Assembly (NCBI RefSeq): GCF_004342885.1
Contig: NZ_SMAB01000012.1
Location: 1 to 63,092 of the forward strand
Reading direction: 5' to 3'
Source: Tepidibacillus fermentans
GTDB lineage: Bacteria > Bacillota > Bacilli > Tepidibacillales > Tepidibacillaceae
DNA: 63,092 bases
A program made the translations under genes and the position numbers. The notes beneath the pieces were generated by a model. That model was not told where the DNA came from and did not search any database. It saw only the letters and a list, made by a program, of their open reading frames with translations. Of the stretch, positions 1-7,954 are shown in pieces (the first letter of the stretch is position 1; the number at the start of each line of letters is the position of its first letter).

Positions 1-40
1 TAAATAAGATAAGAATCTTAGAAAATGATGAGCAAAAAAA

Positions 41-83
41 GACAAATCCCAACTCAAATGAAGCATTTGAGTTGGGGTTTGTC
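41..83 (-). terminator. Rho-independent terminator, distal of a tandem pair
   Basis: Long inverted repeat with a 20-bp stem (one G-T pair) and a 3-nt loop. On the minus strand it is followed by a run of seven T (34-40). It lies downstream of the OsmC-like gene and of a first terminator, so it looks like a back-up terminator, or it serves another transcript. Confidence 0.8.
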
Positions 84-92
84 GACAGTCTG

Positions 93-121
93 AAAAATAC
101 CTCAAAAATGAGGTATTTTTT
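93..121 (-). terminator. Terminator of the OsmC-like gene
   Basis: Hairpin with GAGGTATTTTT pairing to AAAAATACCTC around a 6-nt loop, 14 bp after the stop codon of the OsmC-like gene. The A/T-rich arms make it potentially bidirectional. Confidence 0.75.
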
Positions 122-134
122 TCTAAGGAATTGG

Positions 135-563
135 TTATATAGTTGGCTCAAACTTCTTTCCATTTATCGAAAAACTATATGTTACTTCCGCATTTAATGA
201 TTTTGATACAGAACAGTAAGTTTCTTGAGTCAGCTTAATCGCTTTTCTCACTTTTTCTTCATTTAAATTTGGACCTGTAAGATCATAATGGACGTTGATT
301 TTAGTGTAACGTTTTGGATGTTCTGAAGCACGATCCCCTGTAATCTCCATATGAAAAGTTTCAATCTCCTGACGCATTTTCTTTAAAATGGAAACCACGT
401 CCATACCGGTACACCCACCTAATGCAAATAATAATGTTTCCATTGGCCGCGGTCCCTGATTTTGGCCACCTACTTGCGGTGCTGCATCGAGCAAAACAGA
501 ATGCCCAGAATCTCCTTTCCCTTCAAATGCCATATTTCCTTTCCATTCTACGTTGACTTTCAC
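135..563 (-). CDS. OsmC/Ohr family protein (YhfA-like)
   Basis: A 142-residue protein matching the OsmC fold family: an N-terminal beta region, then the PMETLLFALGGCTGMDVV segment with the conserved helix cysteine, and a C-terminal region with a second cysteine (ETYCSVSKSLN). Family members are cytosolic dimers, and some reduce organic hydroperoxides through a cysteine pair. This one resembles the YhfA-type subgroup rather than classical Ohr, so peroxidase activity is an inference. The longest frame begins at a GTG that overlaps the Shine-Dalgarno sequence. The GTG at 563, 8 nt after AAGGAG, is the better start. It ends in two terminators and looks monocistronic or last in its unit. Confidence 0.85.
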   Translation of the reverse strand: MKVNVEWKGNMAFEGKGDSGHSVLLDAAPQVGGQNQGPRPMETLLFALGGCTGMDVVSILKKMRQEIETFHMEITGDRASEHPKRYTKINVHYDLTGPNLNEEKVRKAIKLTQETYCSVSKSLNAEVTYSFSINGKKFEPTI

Positions 564-600
564 ATATACCACTCCTTCTATCTATCAAAAATATAAAAAA

Positions 601-1215
601 TTAATGGTAAACCGTTTGTAATAAATATACTGTTAATGTACTTTCAATCATTGCTGCAATAAATAATAGAATTGCTAATCCAAAAATAATAATTGGAACC
701 TGTTTAAGTGTGTACCAAAAATCCTCAGCGATATTCTCTGTTCTCCTACTAATTAACCTTCCAATCCATTGAATCACAGAAAAACCTAATTTTATTCCAA
801 AGGCACCGGCAATAAGAATTGCAGGAATTTCTAAAATACCATGAGGTAGAACTCCCATTAATACAAATCCAATCGTCTTACCTTGTTGAAATAAAAATTT
901 GATTAAAAAGCCAATCATAATCCCTTGTACCATTAAATTTACCATCGGATAAAGACCAAAGAGAATACCACTTAGAATCATTAAAAGTCCGATAAAAAAA
1001 TTATTTAAAAAAATGGTTCGAATCATAAAAAATAAACTATTTTTTTCCTTAACTTTTTCGGCAATGGATCCTATTTGTTTTAAAATATCTTGGATCATCG
1101 GATGGTTTTGATCGAGAAATAGATAACCAATGATTATTCCTATGATAAATAAGAACATTGCAAAATAAAGTTGTTTTTTTATGTTTAATAATGCCTGCCA
1201 AAACGATTGGATCAA
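601..1215 (-). CDS. SpoIIM-like (DUF95) integral membrane protein
   Basis: A 204-residue, strongly hydrophobic protein with an N-terminal membrane segment at about 17-34, three or four more in the middle and one near the C terminus. The central LPHGILEIPAILIAGAFG motif is the hallmark of the SpoIIM/DUF95 family. In Bacillus, SpoIIM is part of the SpoIIDMP engulfment machinery. Many paralogues exist outside that complex, so the role is not certain here. The start is TTG at 1215, 7 nt after AGAGGTG. It is divergent from pdaB, with 137 bp between them. This is the position next to pdaB where other sporulation or signalling membrane proteins occur in Bacillus, but it is not KbaA by sequence. Confidence 0.75.
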   Translation of the reverse strand: MIQSFWQALLNIKKQLYFAMFLFIIGIIIGYLFLDQNHPMIQDILKQIGSIAEKVKEKNSLFFMIRTIFLNNFFIGLLMILSGILFGLYPMVNLMVQGIMIGFLIKFLFQQGKTIGFVLMGVLPHGILEIPAILIAGAFGIKLGFSVIQWIGRLISRRTENIAEDFWYTLKQVPIIIFGLAILLFIAAMIESTLTVYLLQTVYH

Positions 1216-1286
1216 GTAAGTTCACCTCTTATACAGAAATTATCATAACATAATTTGCTCTTTTTTGTATCACTTGAAGTATCATA

Positions 1287-1314
1287 ACATATCCCTGACT
1301 ATCATGCATACATA
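1287..1314 (+). promoter_or_regulatory. Possible sigma-E-type promoter of pdaB
   Basis: A CATACATA element (1307-1314) fits the sigma-E -10 consensus. ACATATC (1287-1293) lies 13 bp upstream as a fair -35. It is 38 bp before the pdaB start. pdaB is a mother-cell or sporulation gene in B. subtilis, which supports the reading; the spacing is one base short of ideal. Confidence 0.4.
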
Positions 1315-1352
1315 TTTAGTGTGAAAGAAATAGGACAGGGGGTGTGTAATCG

Positions 1353-2114
1353 ATGAAGTTTATATGGATTTTTAGCGGAAAAAAATTTAAGCAATTTATG
1401 GTGATTCTTACCGCTTTTTTCTTTACGATAGGTATTGTTTATTCAGAACGGGAAAATATCAGTGTTTTTTCAAATGGGGGAACCAAAGCCATCTACAATG
1501 TACAAACTGAAAAGAAACAAATTGCTCTAACGTTTGATATCAGTTGGGGTGAAAAAAGACCTGAACCCATACTAGATATTCTAGAACAAAAAGGACTAAA
1601 GGGCAAAGTCACTTTCTTCTTATCGTCCCCTTGGAGTGAGGATCATCCTAAAATTGTAAAACGAATAGTTGATAGTGGATATGAGATTGGTAGCCATGGC
1701 CACAAACACGTGAACTACAGTGAATTAACCGATCAGGAAATTGAAAACCAAATTCTAAAAGCAGAATTGATTTTAAAAGAGCTTACAAACCAAAAGCCGA
1801 CATTAATACGCACTCCAAATGGAGACTTTGATAGTCGAGTATTAAAAATAGCCGATCGGTTAGGATATACGGTTATCCAATGGGATACAGACTCACGGGA
1901 CTGGATGAATCCAGGTGTTGATGAAATTATTAATCGAGTCCTAAAACGGGCTCATCCAGGGGATATCGTTTTAATGCATGCCAGCGATTCATGTAAGCAG
2001 ACGCATGAAGCTTTACCCATTATCATTGATCAATTAAAAAAACAAGGATATGAATTTGTAACGGTATCACAATTAATCGCCAATGCGAAAATAGAAACAT
2101 CCGAAATCGAGTAA
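1353..2114 (+). CDS. pdaB: Polysaccharide deacetylase PdaB, sporulation
   Basis: A 253-residue protein with an N-terminal membrane anchor (about 15-30) and a NodB/CE4 deacetylase domain (about 55-240). The NodB motifs are visible in order: TFDISWG, GSHGHKHVNY, RTPNGDFD, DTDSRDW and LMHAS. TFDI instead of TFDD in motif 1 is the usual PdaB form. B. subtilis PdaB is needed to maintain the spore after late sporulation, and its substrate is thought to be cortex or wall glycan. The Shine-Dalgarno is AGGGGGTG, 8 nt before ATG. It is convergent with the YueI-like gene, with a single base between the two stop codons and no visible terminator. Confidence 0.92.
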   Translation: MKFIWIFSGKKFKQFMVILTAFFFTIGIVYSERENISVFSNGGTKAIYNVQTEKKQIALTFDISWGEKRPEPILDILEQKGLKGKVTFFLSSPWSEDHPKIVKRIVDSGYEIGSHGHKHVNYSELTDQEIENQILKAELILKELTNQKPTLIRTPNGDFDSRVLKIADRLGYTVIQWDTDSRDWMNPGVDEIINRVLKRAHPGDIVLMHASDSCKQTHEALPIIIDQLKKQGYEFVTVSQLIANAKIETSEIE

Positions 2115-2115
2115 T

Positions 2116-2508
2116 TTAGCGTATCAATTCTAATCCGACATCTCCCTTAAATGCTGGGTCCTTAACGATGGTAAAGGGAATATGATATACCTCGGCTTCT
2201 TTTATAATTCGTGTAATTCCTTCAATCGCTAAATCACTATGAATGATCGCTTTTTTTACTTCCCTATTTTTCATAGCTTGAGCGATTTTTTCATAGGTAC
2301 TTGTTTCATTTAGTTGGTCAAAGGTGTAGGAATAAACTATTTGTTCTGGGTTAACCCCCAAATACGCTGAATTCTTCTCCAAACCTATTGGTTGATCCTT
2401 TAGCAAGTATTTGTTTATGGCACTCTTTTGCAGAAATTGGCTTCTTGTTTCTTCTTCAATGATATCTTTAACCTCATGTATATGAATCTGTTTTGTTTTA
2501 TCATCCAT
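2116..2508 (-). CDS. YueI-like (DUF1694) family protein
   Basis: A 130-residue soluble protein. The C-terminal half reads YLGVNPEQIVYSY, then an alternating hydrophobic stretch (AIIHSDLAI) and VYHIPFTIVKDPAFKGDVGLELI. This follows the pattern I know from B. subtilis YueI, which has a similar length and a matching VPFKIVSD-type end; the function of YueI is unknown. The longest frame starts at 2580, but AAGGAGG lies 7 nt before the ATG at 2508, and the added N terminus has no family counterpart. It sits between gerD and pdaB, where B. subtilis has kbaA. The family assignment is from memory of the motif only. Confidence 0.6.
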   Translation of the reverse strand: MDDKTKQIHIHEVKDIIEEETRSQFLQKSAINKYLLKDQPIGLEKNSAYLGVNPEQIVYSYTFDQLNETSTYEKIAQAMKNREVKKAIIHSDLAIEGITRIIKEAEVYHIPFTIVKDPAFKGDVGLELIR

Positions 2509-2546
2509 ATGTAAAGCCTCCTTCCATTTTAGTATGAGATTATTTT

Positions 2547-2576
2547 CTTGTTTCATTCTTAATGGATAAACAGACA
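2547..2576 (+). promoter_or_regulatory. Possible forespore sigma-G-like promoter of gerD
   Basis: The order GGATA, about 18 bp, CATATTA occurs upstream of gerD. It differs by one base per element from the sigma-G consensus (GMATR, 18, CATNMTA). gerD is sigma-G controlled in B. subtilis. Weak evidence; positions are approximate. Confidence 0.3.
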
Positions 2577-2654
2577 TCATTCATCACATATTAGCTAATA
2601 ACAAAAAGAATGAATTAGCTAAAATGGATGAATCGAAATGGAAGGAAGTTATTG

Positions 2655-3290
2655 ATGATGAAAAAGAAAATATTATCTCAGATATTTCTTCTTATGTTAT
2701 TGATTAGTCTTTTTTTCAGTGGATGTAATGCGGTAAAATCACCCTCTTCATCTCCAAATTATAAAGAAATGAAACAAATGGTGATCGATATCCTCCAAAC
2801 AGACGAGGGAAAAAAAGCGATAAAAGAAGCGGCTAGTGGAACCTCAGTTGGCGGAAATAAAAAGTTAGCTTTAGGTGATGAAGAGGTAAAAAAAATCATT
2901 CAAAATGAATTTCTATCTAATGATAATATAATGAAATTAAAAGAAATGTATAATGATCCTACATTCACTTCACAATTGGGAAAAGCATTGAAAAAAGAAA
3001 ACGAAGGTTTGATGAAGGATCTAATGAAAGATCCAGAATATCGAAAAATGTTACTTGAGACCATGAACGATCCTGAATATCAAAAAATGATCCTTGAACT
3101 TTTAAAATCAAATACCTATCGAAAACAGATGATGATGGTGATCAAGGAGTCGTTAGAAAGTCCACTTTTTCAAGAAGATCTTCTGAAATTAATGAAAAAA
3201 GCAAATGAAGAGGCTTTAAAACCGAAAAAAGAAGGACAAAAGGATCAAGGAGAAGGTGGCCCTAAAGATAAACAGGAAGGATCAAAATAA
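2655..3290 (+). CDS. gerD: Spore germination lipoprotein GerD
   Basis: A 211-residue lipoprotein. A short basic N terminus is followed by a hydrophobic signal and the lipobox LFFSGC, so the mature protein begins at a lipid-modified cysteine. Then come a YKEMKQMVIDIL segment, repeated amphipathic helices (KDLMKDPEYRKML, NDPEYQKMIL) and a charged, low-complexity Lys/Glu/Gly tail. This is the B. subtilis GerD layout. GerD clusters nutrient germinant receptors in the spore inner membrane. The frame could begin at 2628, but GGAAGGAAG (2640-2648) places the start at ATG 2655 (or 2658). It is convergent with salA/mrp across a shared terminator. Confidence 0.9.
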   Translation: MMKKKILSQIFLLMLLISLFFSGCNAVKSPSSSPNYKEMKQMVIDILQTDEGKKAIKEAASGTSVGGNKKLALGDEEVKKIIQNEFLSNDNIMKLKEMYNDPTFTSQLGKALKKENEGLMKDLMKDPEYRKMLLETMNDPEYQKMILELLKSNTYRKQMMMVIKESLESPLFQEDLLKLMKKANEEALKPKKEGQKDQGEGGPKDKQEGSK

Positions 3291-3320
3291 TAGTTACTGC
3301 CCATTTTGGCAAACCATGAG

Positions 3321-3349
3321 AAAGGGCTGACCATTAGGTCTGCCCTTTT
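3321..3349. terminator. Bidirectional terminator between gerD and salA/mrp
   Basis: 12-bp stem with one mismatch (AAAGGGC...GCCCTTT) and an ATTA loop, in the gap between the convergent gerD and salA/mrp stop codons. Confidence 0.75.
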
Positions 3350-3360
3350 ATCTGTTCATA

Positions 3361-4434
3361 TTAAGCTTTTTCAATCACTTTTTGGGCTAGTTGTTGATAA
3401 AGTTCGCCTGTAGCACTTCCTTGTGGATAAACAGATGGAGCAAATTCATCCTCATCATCCCTTAAGGGAGCCCCTAATGGGATTTGAAGAAGCAACTCAG
3501 TATCTAACTCCTCAGCTAGTTTTTTACCGCCATCTTTACCGAAGATGTAAGCCTTTTCTCCATTTGAACACTCATAAAAAGACATATTCTCAACAACGCC
3601 TAAAACTTCATGATTTGTTTTTAAAGCCATTGTACCTGCTCTAGCTGCTACAAAGGCAGCAGTTGCATGTGGTGTTGTCACAATGATTTCTTTGCTTTGG
3701 GGAATGGTGTTATGAACATCAAGTGCCATATCGCCAGTTCCTGGTGGTAAATCTAAGATCATGTAATCTAAATCATCCCAATGAACTTCATCAAAAAATG
3801 TTTTCAACATCTTTCCTAACATGGGTCCCCGCCATATTACTGGAGAATTATCTGGTACAAAAAATCCCATCGACATCACCTGAACACCAAAGCGTTCTAC
3901 AGGTAGAATCAGATTATCGATTACCGTAGGTTTGATCTCGATCCCCATCATATCTGGTACACTAAAACCGTAAATATCGGCATCAATGAGTCCAACTTTC
4001 TTACCTGCTCTGGCTAGAGCGACCGCCAAGTTGACAGAAACTGTAGATTTACCAACCCCGCCTTTTCCACTGGTTATGGCAATAAATTTCGTTTTCGAAT
4101 CACTTCTTAGTAATGGTGATCCTTGTTGTGGTGTTAAAGAAACTGTATTCTTTGGTCCCTGTAATTTTTTTGCCAAAGCTGCACGTTCTTCATCAGTCAT
4201 TGAGCCAAATGTTATATCTACTTCTTTGGCCCCAAGCGCTTTTATCGCATCTTCTACATCTTTTTCGATATTTACCTTTAAAGGACACCCTTGAATCGTT
4301 AAAACAATTTCTAAACTAACTCTATCGCCATCAACGACGATATTACGAACCATATCAAGTTCAACAACACTGCGGTGAATCTCAGGATCTTCGACCCCTT
4401 TTAGCGCCTCAAGTATTTGTTCCTTCGTAATCAT
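3361..4434 (-). CDS. salA: Mrp/NBP35-family P-loop ATPase (SalA)
   Basis: A 357-residue protein with an N-terminal MIP18/DUF59 domain (about 1-85) and a Mrp ATPase domain with the deviant Walker A GKGGVGKST, DADIYGFS and DLPPGTGD. Mrp/ApbC proteins carry and transfer Fe-S clusters. B. subtilis SalA is instead a nucleotide-dependent regulator (scoC repression). The C-terminal region has a single cysteine (YECSNGEKAYIFG) where cluster-binding Mrp proteins have CXXC. That favours the SalA type, though this is an inference. The Shine-Dalgarno is GGGGTG, 5 nt before ATG. It sits between cwlD and gerD as in B. subtilis. Confidence 0.9.
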   Translation of the reverse strand: MITKEQILEALKGVEDPEIHRSVVELDMVRNIVVDGDRVSLEIVLTIQGCPLKVNIEKDVEDAIKALGAKEVDITFGSMTDEERAALAKKLQGPKNTVSLTPQQGSPLLRSDSKTKFIAITSGKGGVGKSTVSVNLAVALARAGKKVGLIDADIYGFSVPDMMGIEIKPTVIDNLILPVERFGVQVMSMGFFVPDNSPVIWRGPMLGKMLKTFFDEVHWDDLDYMILDLPPGTGDMALDVHNTIPQSKEIIVTTPHATAAFVAARAGTMALKTNHEVLGVVENMSFYECSNGEKAYIFGKDGGKKLAEELDTELLLQIPLGAPLRDDEDEFAPSVYPQGSATGELYQQLAQKVIEKA

Positions 4435-4486
4435 TTTGACACCCCATTTTATCTATATTGCAAGAGAAATTTATAAAATCACCATT

Positions 4487-4495
4487 ATTATAGCA
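4487..4495 (-). promoter_or_regulatory. Extended -10 promoter candidate for salA/mrp
   Basis: TGCTATAAT on the minus strand, a perfect extended -10 (TGnTATAAT), about 52 bp upstream of the start codon. No good -35 is visible. Confidence 0.5.
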
Positions 4496-4515
4496 TAAAT
4501 TTAAAAATATTTTAT

Positions 4516-5271
4516 TTATTTTACTGACTCTCTTTCCGGCTCCTCCATTGCATAATACTTTGATATTCCTTGATAAATTGCGAATGCGACTTTCTTTTGA
4601 TATTCTTTTGTACCTAATAATTGGGCTTCATTTGGATTAGACAAAAAACCAGCTTCCACTAAAACAGATGGAGTATCAACATATTTTAAAACCATAATAT
4701 CGTTTCTTGGCAAAGGGATACGGTCCGTGTTTTTCAAACTTTTCATAATTTCTTGTTGAATCAGTTTTGCCATTTTCTCATTCTCTTCGCGGATAGGATA
4801 ATAAAAGGTTTGGGCACCATGCCAACGATCTGATGGAATGCTATTAAGATGAATACTAATAAAAAAGTCAGCCATACTGTCATTCACAAGGCGTACTCGA
4901 TTCTGTAAATCTTCCAATTTTCTTTTTGCTATTCCTTTTGTCTCTTTGTCTGCTAGATCAACATCTTTCTCTCTTGTCATTATGACAAGTGCTCCTGCTT
5001 CATTGAGATAATCTTGTAAATACTTTGAGATGTTTAACGTAATATCTTTCTCTACTAATCCGCTGTCACTCACTGCCCCGCCATCTACACCACCATGACC
5101 TGGGTCTAAGATAATGATTTTCCCTGATAATGGTAGATTCCAAACAGGCCAAGATTCATTTAAGGGGAGATCGTTAAACATAAGTAGTATTAATAAAAAA
5201 ATCGCTGCAATAAAACTAATGATCTTTATTATACCAATGGCCTGTATTTGCTCTTTTATTTTACCCCACAT
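4516..5271 (-). CDS. cwlD: N-acetylmuramoyl-L-alanine amidase CwlD (spore cortex)
   Basis: A 251-residue amidase_3 protein with one N-terminal membrane segment (about 12-30) and a zinc amidase domain. Zinc and catalytic motifs are ILDPGHGGVDGGA, the metal-binding Glu in LVEKDI, SIHLNS and VLVEAGFLSN. With PdaA, CwlD makes the muramic delta-lactam of spore cortex, which marks cortex for germination lysis. The frame runs up to 5346, but GGGAGGAG 5 nt before ATG 5271 sets the start. A sigma-E-like promoter precedes it. Confidence 0.93.
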   Translation of the reverse strand: MWGKIKEQIQAIGIIKIISFIAAIFLLILLMFNDLPLNESWPVWNLPLSGKIIILDPGHGGVDGGAVSDSGLVEKDITLNISKYLQDYLNEAGALVIMTREKDVDLADKETKGIAKRKLEDLQNRVRLVNDSMADFFISIHLNSIPSDRWHGAQTFYYPIREENEKMAKLIQQEIMKSLKNTDRIPLPRNDIMVLKYVDTPSVLVEAGFLSNPNEAQLLGTKEYQKKVAFAIYQGISKYYAMEEPERESVK

Positions 5272-5314
5272 TTGAACTCCTCCCATATACCAAACACTTT
5301 TCCTTGTCCTTCTA

Positions 5315-5343
5315 TTTTTATGGGACGAGTTAGGGAAATATGA
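5315..5343 (-). promoter_or_regulatory. Sigma-E-like promoter of cwlD
   Basis: Minus strand TCATATT (5337-5343, perfect for KMATATT), 14-bp spacer, then CATAAAAA (5315-5322), close to CATACANT. It lies 44 bp upstream of the cwlD start, just past the rpsI terminator, so cwlD can be expressed apart from the ribosomal genes. cwlD is a sporulation gene in B. subtilis. Confidence 0.55.
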
Positions 5344-5372
5344 CAAAAAGCACCCAATTCTTTCGGGTGCTT
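5343..5372 (-). terminator. Terminator of rplM-rpsI
   Basis: AAGCACCC...GGGTGCTT stem with a 9-nt loop and a TTTTT tail on the minus strand, 16 bp after the rpsI stop codon. Confidence 0.85.
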
Positions 5373-5387
5373 ATGCATAATGGAATA

Positions 5388-5780
5388 TTAACGTTTAGAG
5401 AATTGTGGTGCACGACGAGCAGCTTTAAGACCGTATTTCTTGCGCTCTTTCATTCGTGGGTCACGAGTTAAGAACCCTGCCTTCTTTAAGGTGCCACGGA
5501 AGTTAGGTTCTACTTTTAATAGAGCACGTGCAATACCATGACGAATTGCACCTGCTTGTCCTGTATATCCTCCACCATGTACATTGACTAATACATCATA
5601 AGAATTTAACGTATCCGTTGCTACTAATGGTTGCTTCACGATTAATTTTAAAGTTTCTAATCCGAAATAATCATCAAGATGACGTTTATTAATGATAATC
5701 TGACCATCGCCAGGTACTAAACGTACACGAGCTACGGAATGTTTACGACGACCTGTACCGTAGTATTGTACTTGTGCCAC
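5388..5780 (-). CDS. rpsI: 30S ribosomal protein S9
   Basis: 130 residues, the standard bacterial length. The N-terminal [16 protein letters not shown] and the C-terminal [17 protein letters not shown], whose terminal Lys-Arg reaches the P-site tRNA, are both intact. It is cotranscribed with rplM (13-bp gap) and ends at a strong terminator. Confidence 0.98.
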   Translation of the reverse strand: MAQVQYYGTGRRKHSVARVRLVPGDGQIIINKRHLDDYFGLETLKLIVKQPLVATDTLNSYDVLVNVHGGGYTGQAGAIRHGIARALLKVEPNFRGTLKKAGFLTRDPRMKERKKYGLKAARRAPQFSKR

Positions 5781-5793
5781 CAGCTATACCTCC

Positions 5794-6237
5794 CTATTTT
5801 AAGTCTCTGATTTCCCAAACTTCTGGTTTTTGTGCTTGATGTGGATGTTCTGCGCCTGCATAAACTTTTAATTTCATTCCTTGTTTACGACCTAAACTAT
5901 TATGTGGCAGCATCCCTTTTACAGCTAATTCAACCATACGTTCTGGTTTATTTTTCAGCATATCAGCTGCAACAGTCACTTTTAATCCACCTGGATAACC
6001 AGAATGACGATAGTATTTTTTCTGTTGCAATTTCTTTCCTGTTAAAACAACTTTATCCGCATTAATGATAATCACAAAATCTCCTGTATCTACATGAGGA
6101 GTATATTGTGGTTTATGTTTACCGCGAAGGATACGTGCTGCTTCAGATGCTAAGCGGCCAAGTGTCTTACCTTCAGCGTCGATGATATACCATTTACGCT
6201 CAACTTCATTTGGCTTTGCCATGTAGGTAGTGCGCAT
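5794..6237 (-). CDS. rplM: 50S ribosomal protein L13
   Basis: 147 residues with the typical [17 protein letters not shown] start and the [11 protein letters not shown] signature. L13 binds 23S rRNA early in assembly. Two adjacent ATG codons (6240, 6237) follow AGGAGGG. The second gives proper spacing and the family N terminus. It has its own sigma-A promoter at 6347-6375, a leader of about 100 nt, and a partner gene rpsI. Confidence 0.97.
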   Translation of the reverse strand: MRTTYMAKPNEVERKWYIIDAEGKTLGRLASEAARILRGKHKPQYTPHVDTGDFVIIINADKVVLTGKKLQQKKYYRHSGYPGGLKVTVAADMLKNKPERMVELAVKGMLPHNSLGRKQGMKLKVYAGAEHPHQAQKPEVWEIRDLK

Positions 6238-6239
6238 CA

Positions 6240-6341
6240 TTTTCCCTCCTAGATTATTCACTTATCAAGATCATTTACATTTTTGAAATCAAATAAACCT
6301 TTATCTTTAAAACCGGGGCTAAATACTTGTTAAAGTACCAA
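6240..6341 (-). ncRNA. 5' leader of rplM-rpsI, possible L13-type autoregulatory leader
   Basis: About 100 nt of untranslated RNA between the promoter and the rplM start, with a partly self-complementary GTACTTTAACAAGTA near the 5' end. Firmicutes often carry an L13-binding leader here. I see the position and length, but cannot confirm the Rfam consensus by eye. Confidence 0.35.
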
Positions 6342-6346
6342 AGAAT

Positions 6347-6375
6347 ATAATACTATATCTAAAATTCAGAGTCAA
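6347..6375 (-). promoter_or_regulatory. Sigma-A promoter of rplM-rpsI
   Basis: -35 TTGACT (6370-6375), 17-bp spacer, -10 TATTAT (6347-6352), between truA and rplM. Confidence 0.8.
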
Positions 6376-6403
6376 ACACTTTTTATACGCAAGGTCCTGT
6401 TGT

Positions 6404-7141
6404 TTAGTAAATCACATCCCAAAGGACTAAGCCTTGTGGTGGTGCAGTTAATCCAGATAATGTCCGGTCTTTTTCTTCAAACAAACGAAGAATCTGTTCT
6501 TTTTCCATTCTACCTCTACCAATTTCTACAATCGTACCAACAATGATTCGAACCATATTGTAGAGAAAACCATTTCCAGTAATCTGAAAATAAATCTCTT
6601 TGCCTTCTTTCCAAATATCAAACTGGTAGATTGTCCGTACTTTGTTCTTAACCTCTGTTCTAGCAGAAGAAAAAGAAGTAAAATCATGCTCTCCTAAGAA
6701 ATAGTGGCTTGCTTCGACCATTTCGCTGATATTAAGAGAATATGGCAGATGCCAACTATAATGACGTTTAAAAACATCGATAAAACGGTCATTGTAAATC
6801 GTGTAACGATAAGTCTTTCTCTTTACATCGTAACGCGAGTGAAATTGTAATGGTTTTTCCTCAGCTGAAAATACGATAATATCATCAGGTAAGATCGAGT
6901 TCAGTGCATTCGGCCATTTCGCTATTGGAATGGAAGAATGGGTAATAAAATTACAAACCTGTTTTCGTGCATGGACTCCTGCATCTGTTCTCCCAGAAGC
7001 AATTAAATTCACGGAAAAGCCAGTAAGCTCTTTAATCGCCTTTTCGATTTCAGATTGTACCGTTCTTTGGTTGGGTTGTACTTGAAATCCATGAAACTTC
7101 GTACCATCATAGCTCAATTCTAATTTAATATTTCTTTCCAT
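6404..7141 (-). CDS. truA: tRNA pseudouridine(38-40) synthase TruA
   Basis: 245 residues. The catalytic Asp lies in SGRTDAGVHA, and the nucleotide-binding C-terminal motif GNGFLYNMVRIIVGT is present. It makes pseudouridine at positions 38-40 of the anticodon arm. It follows ecfT by 9 bp, with a weak Shine-Dalgarno inside the end of ecfT (AAGGAA), which suggests translational coupling. The gene order ecfA1-ecfA2-ecfT-truA-rplM is the conserved Bacillus arrangement. Confidence 0.96.
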   Translation of the reverse strand: MERNIKLELSYDGTKFHGFQVQPNQRTVQSEIEKAIKELTGFSVNLIASGRTDAGVHARKQVCNFITHSSIPIAKWPNALNSILPDDIIVFSAEEKPLQFHSRYDVKRKTYRYTIYNDRFIDVFKRHYSWHLPYSLNISEMVEASHYFLGEHDFTSFSSARTEVKNKVRTIYQFDIWKEGKEIYFQITGNGFLYNMVRIIVGTIVEIGRGRMEKEQILRLFEEKDRTLSGLTAPPQGLVLWDVIY

Positions 7142-7150
7142 CTTTCATTC

Positions 7151-7954
7151 TCAATTCCTTAGAAACCATAGTAAAATTAAAACAAAACCAAAAACCAAAA
7201 AAAAGAGCAAATCTCTCCAAGAGAACGTAATAGTCCTTAACCTCGTTCTACCTTTTTCTCCTCGGTATCCCCTTGCTTCCATTGCTGTCGCTAGTTCATC
7301 AGCCCGTTTAAAAGCGCTAATTAGTAATGGAATCACGATTGATACCATCGTAAGAAGTCTTCGATGAATCGGCCCTGTTTCAAAATTCGCTCCTCTTGCC
7401 TTTTGTGCTTTTATAATCTTTTCGGTCTCATCCAATAAGGTGGGGATAAATCGTAGGGAAATGGACATCATTAATGCTAACTCATGAACAGGTACTCTGA
7501 ATTTTTTTAGGGGAAGCATTAATTTTTCTAACCCCATCGTTAAATCAATGGGTGAAGTGGTGTGTGTTAGCATCGTTGCAACAAACACAAGTAGGAGTAG
7601 ACGTATAGAAACAAAACCTGCCTGATATACACCATTCTCATAGATTGTAAACCATTTCCATTGAAAATAGATCGCCCCGCCTTTTGTCATCGTTAGATGA
7701 AGAATGATCGTAAATAAAATCAATCCTAAAATTGGAATAAGTCCTTTCCAATAGTAAGAGAACGGAATCTTTGAGATGATCATACCCACCAATATAAATA
7801 AAAAAAGAAGCAAATATCCCCAATAATCGCGAATGAAAAAAACAACAATTATATAAATAAATACAAAAAGTAATTTACTTCGAGGATCTAATCGATGTAA
7901 AAACGAGTGAGTTGGAATATACTGCCCAATTGTTAAATATTCAGAGAAACTCAT
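7151..7954 (-). CDS. ecfT: ECF transporter transmembrane subunit EcfT
   Basis: A 267-residue polytopic membrane protein with about five or six hydrophobic segments. The two short coupling-helix signatures (KARGANFETGP and EARGYRGEKGRTR, each with the Ala-Arg-Gly core) dock to the two ATPases. EcfT links exchangeable vitamin- or metal-binding S components to EcfA1/A2. No S component lies in this window, as is usual for group II ECF systems. Its start overlaps the ecfA2 stop by 4 bp. Confidence 0.95.
   Translation of the reverse strand: MSFSEYLTIGQYIPTHSFLHRLDPRSKLLFVFIYIIVVFFIRDYWGYLLLFLFILVGMIISKIPFSYYWKGLIPILGLILFTIILHLTMTKGGAIYFQWKWFTIYENGVYQAGFVSIRLLLLVFVATMLTHTTSPIDLTMGLEKLMLPLKKFRVPVHELALMMSISLRFIPTLLDETEKIIKAQKARGANFETGPIHRRLLTMVSIVIPLLISAFKRADELATAMEARGYRGEKGRTRLRTITFSWRDLLFFLVFGFVLILLWFLRN

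Noticed and set aside
3423-4319. Four plus-strand frames opposite salA/mrp
   Set aside because: Antisense shadows of a clear Mrp ATPase gene; no ribosome sites or recognisable domains.
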